Of a stretch of 38,373 nt of DNA, positions 38,240-38,373 are shown piece after piece. This stretch comes from Treponema sp. (GTDB lineage: Bacteria; Spirochaetota; Spirochaetia; Treponematales; Treponemataceae), in the NCBI GenBank assembly GCA_024690865.1, contig JAILON010000102.1:1-38373 (forward strand), given 5' to 3'. The notes beneath the pieces were generated by a model. The model saw only the letters and a program-made list of their open reading frames with translations. It did not search any database and was not told the origin of the DNA. The translations under genes and the position numbers were made by a program. Each line of letters begins with the position of its first letter. The stretch's first letter is position 1.

Positions 38240-38267
38240 TTGACACGAAAAAGATTTCTCGCATAAT
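38240..38267 (+). promoter_or_regulatory. Strong promoter abutting an octanucleotide microsatellite
   Basis: Perfect TTGACA (38240-38245), a 16-base spacer and CATAAT (38262-38267). The first base of the GGCCTGTC repeat is the very next base, so the transcription start should fall inside the first repeat copy. Confidence 0.7.
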
Positions 38268-38373
38268 GGCCTGTCGGCCTGTCGGCCTGTCGGCCTGTCG
38301 GCCTGTCGGCCTGTCGGCCTGTCGGCCTGTCGGCCTGTCGGCCTGTCGGCCTGTCGGCCTGTCGGCCTGTCGG
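38268..38373 (+). repeat. (GGCCTGTC)n octanucleotide tandem repeat, at least 13 copies
   Basis: Thirteen perfect copies of the 8-bp unit GGCCTGTC plus two bases fill 38268-38373 and run off the window end. None of the six reading frames has a stop; an ATG at 38266-38268 opens a frame reading ACRPVGLS over and over. Because 8 is not a multiple of 3, copy-number change would shift any frame read through it. It may also be where an assembly stopped. Confidence 0.9.

Overview
The window (38,373 bp, GC-rich apart from a few AT-rich islands) looks like a chromosomal segment of a treponeme-like spirochaete. This is inferred from gene content (iPGM, PotD-type lipoprotein, Gld-like ABC system with a DUF4340 protein, surface lipoprotein with a possible InlB-type repeat, many glycan genes without an LPS core operon) and from promoter style. 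It is not proven by any one marker. The left edge cuts through a 5S rRNA. The right edge stops inside an 8-bp microsatellite, which suggests an assembly break.

Layout: 1-942 holds the 5S rRNA end and a small alarmone synthetase (+). 919-2379 holds an acyltransferase and queD (-). 2474-9079 is a tightly coupled minus-strand operon: YidC-like/sulfatase fusion, CDP-glycerol-type glycerophosphotransferase, nucleotidyltransferase fused to a degenerate aminotransferase, and a GT4 glycosyltransferase. 9173-12612 is a GHMP sugar kinase and recG (+). 12617-19349 is a second minus-strand surface-glycan operon: flippase-like/kinase fusion, HAD phosphatase, methyltransferase, GT2, nucleotidyltransferase and a large membrane protein. 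19350-19727 carries a 23-bp palindromic repeat array. 19728-25266 holds an aminotransferase and two lipoproteins (+). 25447-26086 is a VapBC-type toxin-antitoxin pair. 26203-27867 is gpmI, followed by a duplicated gpmI tail and a 22-bp palindromic array. 28330-28728 is an orphan gene. 28796-30136 is an ArsB/NhaD-type permease (-). 30317-30389 is tRNA-Thr(CGT) (-). 30607-31659 is a PotD-like lipoprotein (+). 31915-37008 is a Gld-like ABC operon (-). 37383-38083 is a HigBA-like pair whose toxin has an in-frame stop. The end is a promoter running straight into (GGCCTGTC)n.

The two minus-strand glycan operons probably build or decorate a surface polymer or glycolipid: nucleotide activation, sugar transfer, glycerophosphate transfer, and an alkaline-phosphatase-fold enzyme that may transfer a phospho-group outside the membrane. 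Three of their proteins are unusual fusions, and two of those fusions have lost hallmark residues of one half.

Several promoters have a -35, a 17-bp spacer and a -10 lying only 6-8 bases before the start codon, with no Shine-Dalgarno sequence. This predicts leaderless mRNAs in a genome whose other genes have ordinary ribosome binding sites. Two exactly periodic arrays of palindromes (23 bp and 22 bp) in intergenic DNA are not explained by any gene seen here.
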